Assembly (NCBI GenBank): GCA_903932705.1
Contig: CAIZHC010000051.1
Coordinates: 1 to 5,422, forward strand
Length of the DNA stretch: 5,422 nucleotides
From: an uncultured Actinomycetes bacterium
GTDB lineage: Bacteria; Actinomycetota; Actinomycetes; Nanopelagicales; Nanopelagicaceae
Direction: 5' to 3'
The notes below the pieces were generated by a model, which saw only the letters and a list, made by a program, of their open reading frames with translations, ran no database searches and was not told the origin of the DNA. The position numbers were made by a program, and so were the translations under genes. Positions 4,115 to 5,422 of the stretch are shown here, piece after piece. The first letter of the stretch is position 1; every line of letters starts with the position of its first letter.

Positions 4115-5422
4115 ATGAGTTCTTTCCAATTTCCCAATAACCCTTTTAATACCCCGCGCCCTCCGCGCCCACCTCGCCAGCCAGGGGAACGCGGCGGCAT
4201 AGGTCCATTCGGTTATGTGATTATCGCTTTGATAGTAATCATCGCCATTCTGGTCTCACTCACCGGTTTCTATACCGATCTTTTATGGTTCCGCTCAGTT
4301 AGCTTCACTAGCGTCTGGAGCAAAACCCTCTTCACAAAGATAGAACTCTTTATCGCCTTCGGCCTTATTACATCGGCCTTTGTCACAACCAATATCGCGC
4401 TGGCATACCGACGCCGTCCAATTTATGTTCCGATTTCAGTCGAGCCAGATAATTTAGAGCGCTATCGCGGACAGATCGAACCCGTCAAGCGTTATGTGCT
4501 TGCTGCAATCGCAGTAGTGATTTTCTGGTTTGCAGGAACTTCCGGTTCAAAGCTCTGGGAGACCTGGCTGCAATTTAAGAACTCAACTCCATTTGGAACC
4601 AAGGATGCGCAGTTCCATCTTGATATCTCATTCTTCGCCTTTAAGTTGCCTATGTATGAATCACTTATTGGTTGGGCGATCTCAACAATTCTTATCTCAC
4701 TCATCGCAACTGCAGGCATGCATTATGTGTACGGTGGAATTCGCCCACAGGTAAGTCAAGATCGCACGACAGTTGCCGCCCGTGTTCAGCTCTCCGTTCT
4801 TCTTGGAGTACTTGTACTCATCAAGGCAGTGGCATATTGGTTTGATCGCTATGACTTAGCGCTTCACCAAGGAAATCTCTTTACGGGACTTGGTTACACC
4901 GATGTCAACGCGCTGCTTCCAGCTAAATCAATCTTGGCGGGTATCGCAGTTATCTGCGCCCTGCTCTTCTTCGCAAACATCATTCGTCGCTCCTGGGTTC
5001 TCCCAGCAGCGGGCGTTGTGTTGATGGTCGTTTCATCACTCTTAATTGCAGGCATCTACCCTGCATTCATCCAACAGTTCACAGTTAAGCCAAGTGAATC
5101 TAATAAAGAGGCTCCATATATTCAGCGCAATATCAATGCGACAAGGGCTGCCTATGGACTTTCAAATGTAACCATCAAAGATTACCCAGCAGTGATTTCT
5201 ACGCAGCCCGGTCAATTGGCGAAGGACACCTCAAATATCTCTAACGCCAGGCTCCTAGACCCTGATGTCTTGTCAGCAACTTTCCGCCAACTTCAGCAGA
5301 TCAAGCCTTATTACACCTTCCCAGATGCTCTCGATGTTGATCGCTATAACATCAAGGGAAAGAAGCAAGATGTTGTGGTTGCAGTTCGCGAACTCAATAT
5401 TGCCGGTTCGCCATCACAAAAC
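4115..5422 (+). CDS. UPF0182 family membrane protein, N-terminal part (runs off the window)
   Basis: The reading frame is open from the ATG at 4115 to the last base: 436 codons of a protein that usually has about 900-1000 residues (COG1615). A Pro/Arg-rich cytoplasmic start (1-32) precedes about seven membrane segments near 34-52, 74-96, 127-145, 181-205, 223-243, 271-290 and 294-315. Family hallmarks are FYTDLLWF (52-59), GYTDVNALLPAKSIL (260-274) and VKPSESNKEAPYIQRNINAT (324-343) followed by RAAYGL. After residue 316 begins the large soluble domain, expected outside the membrane. There is no Shine-Dalgarno sequence, so leaderless initiation or coupling to the upstream 79-residue gene is likely. 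The molecular function of the family is not established. The C-terminal half, including the acidic tail I recall in homologues, is outside the window. Confidence 0.93.
   Translation, partial: MSSFQFPNNPFNTPRPPRPPRQPGERGGIGPFGYVIIALIVIIAILVSLTGFYTDLLWFRSVSFTSVWSKTLFTKIELFIAFGLITSAFVTTNIALAYRRRPIYVPISVEPDNLERYRGQIEPVKRYVLAAIAVVIFWFAGTSGSKLWETWLQFKNSTPFGTKDAQFHLDISFFAFKLPMYESLIGWAISTILISLIATAGMHYVYGGIRPQVSQDRTTVAARVQLSVLLGVLVLIKAVAYWFDRYDLALHQGNLFTGLGYTDVNALLPAKSILAGIAVICALLFFANIIRRSWVLPAAGVVLMVVSSLLIAGIYPAFIQQFTVKPSESNKEAPYIQRNINATRAAYGLSNVTIKDYPAVISTQPGQLAKDTSNISNARLLDPDVLSATFRQLQQIKPYYTFPDALDVDRYNIKGKKQDVVVAVRELNIAGSPSQN

Noticed and set aside
1..5422. tRNA or rRNA genes, CRISPR arrays, insertion sequences, defence or toxin-antitoxin modules
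   Set aside because: No regularly spaced repeat array, tRNA-like T-arm, transposase motif or known defence domain was seen on either strand.

Overview
The window looks like chromosomal DNA of a mid-GC actinomycete. The gene set (UPF0182 membrane protein, DUF2342 zincin-fold protein, YgjP-type peptidase, DUF5679 zinc ribbon, ThiF/cyclodehydratase-like protein) is a neighbourhood I recognise from many Actinobacteria. Balanced GC, short intergenic gaps and apparently leaderless starts would fit a streamlined freshwater lineage such as Nanopelagicales (acI). That placement is inference.

Layout. Four genes lie on the minus strand: a ThiF/TOMM-cyclodehydratase-like protein (25-1074), a DUF5679 zinc ribbon (1243-1401) with a strong terminator after it (1131-1165), a YgjP-like metallopeptidase (1609-2235) and a DUF2342 protein (2437-3720). 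Two genes lie on the plus strand and diverge from DUF2342: a 79-residue single-pass membrane protein (3866-4102 plus stop) and the first 436 codons of a UPF0182 protein (4115 to the window end).

The 201-bp gap between the YgjP and DUF2342 genes is the most interesting stretch. It has the layout of a free-standing small RNA on the plus strand: a possible promoter, then an 82-nt element closed by a 12-bp stem, an 8-bp inner stem with a purine-rich loop, and a T6 run. Next to it, upstream of the YgjP gene, are four DnaA-box-like nonamers in one orientation within about 50 bp.

How the genes may work together is unknown. The set pairs a membrane protein carrying a large, probably extracytoplasmic domain with two zincin-fold proteins, a zinc ribbon and an E1-like protein. 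Two of these look catalytically unusual: the DUF2342 protein has neither histidine of HExxH, and the E1-like protein has no glycine-rich nucleotide loop but keeps its four cysteines. The PDZ/Lon-like protease gene I expect next to UPF0182 is absent here, and the small membrane protein sits in its place.
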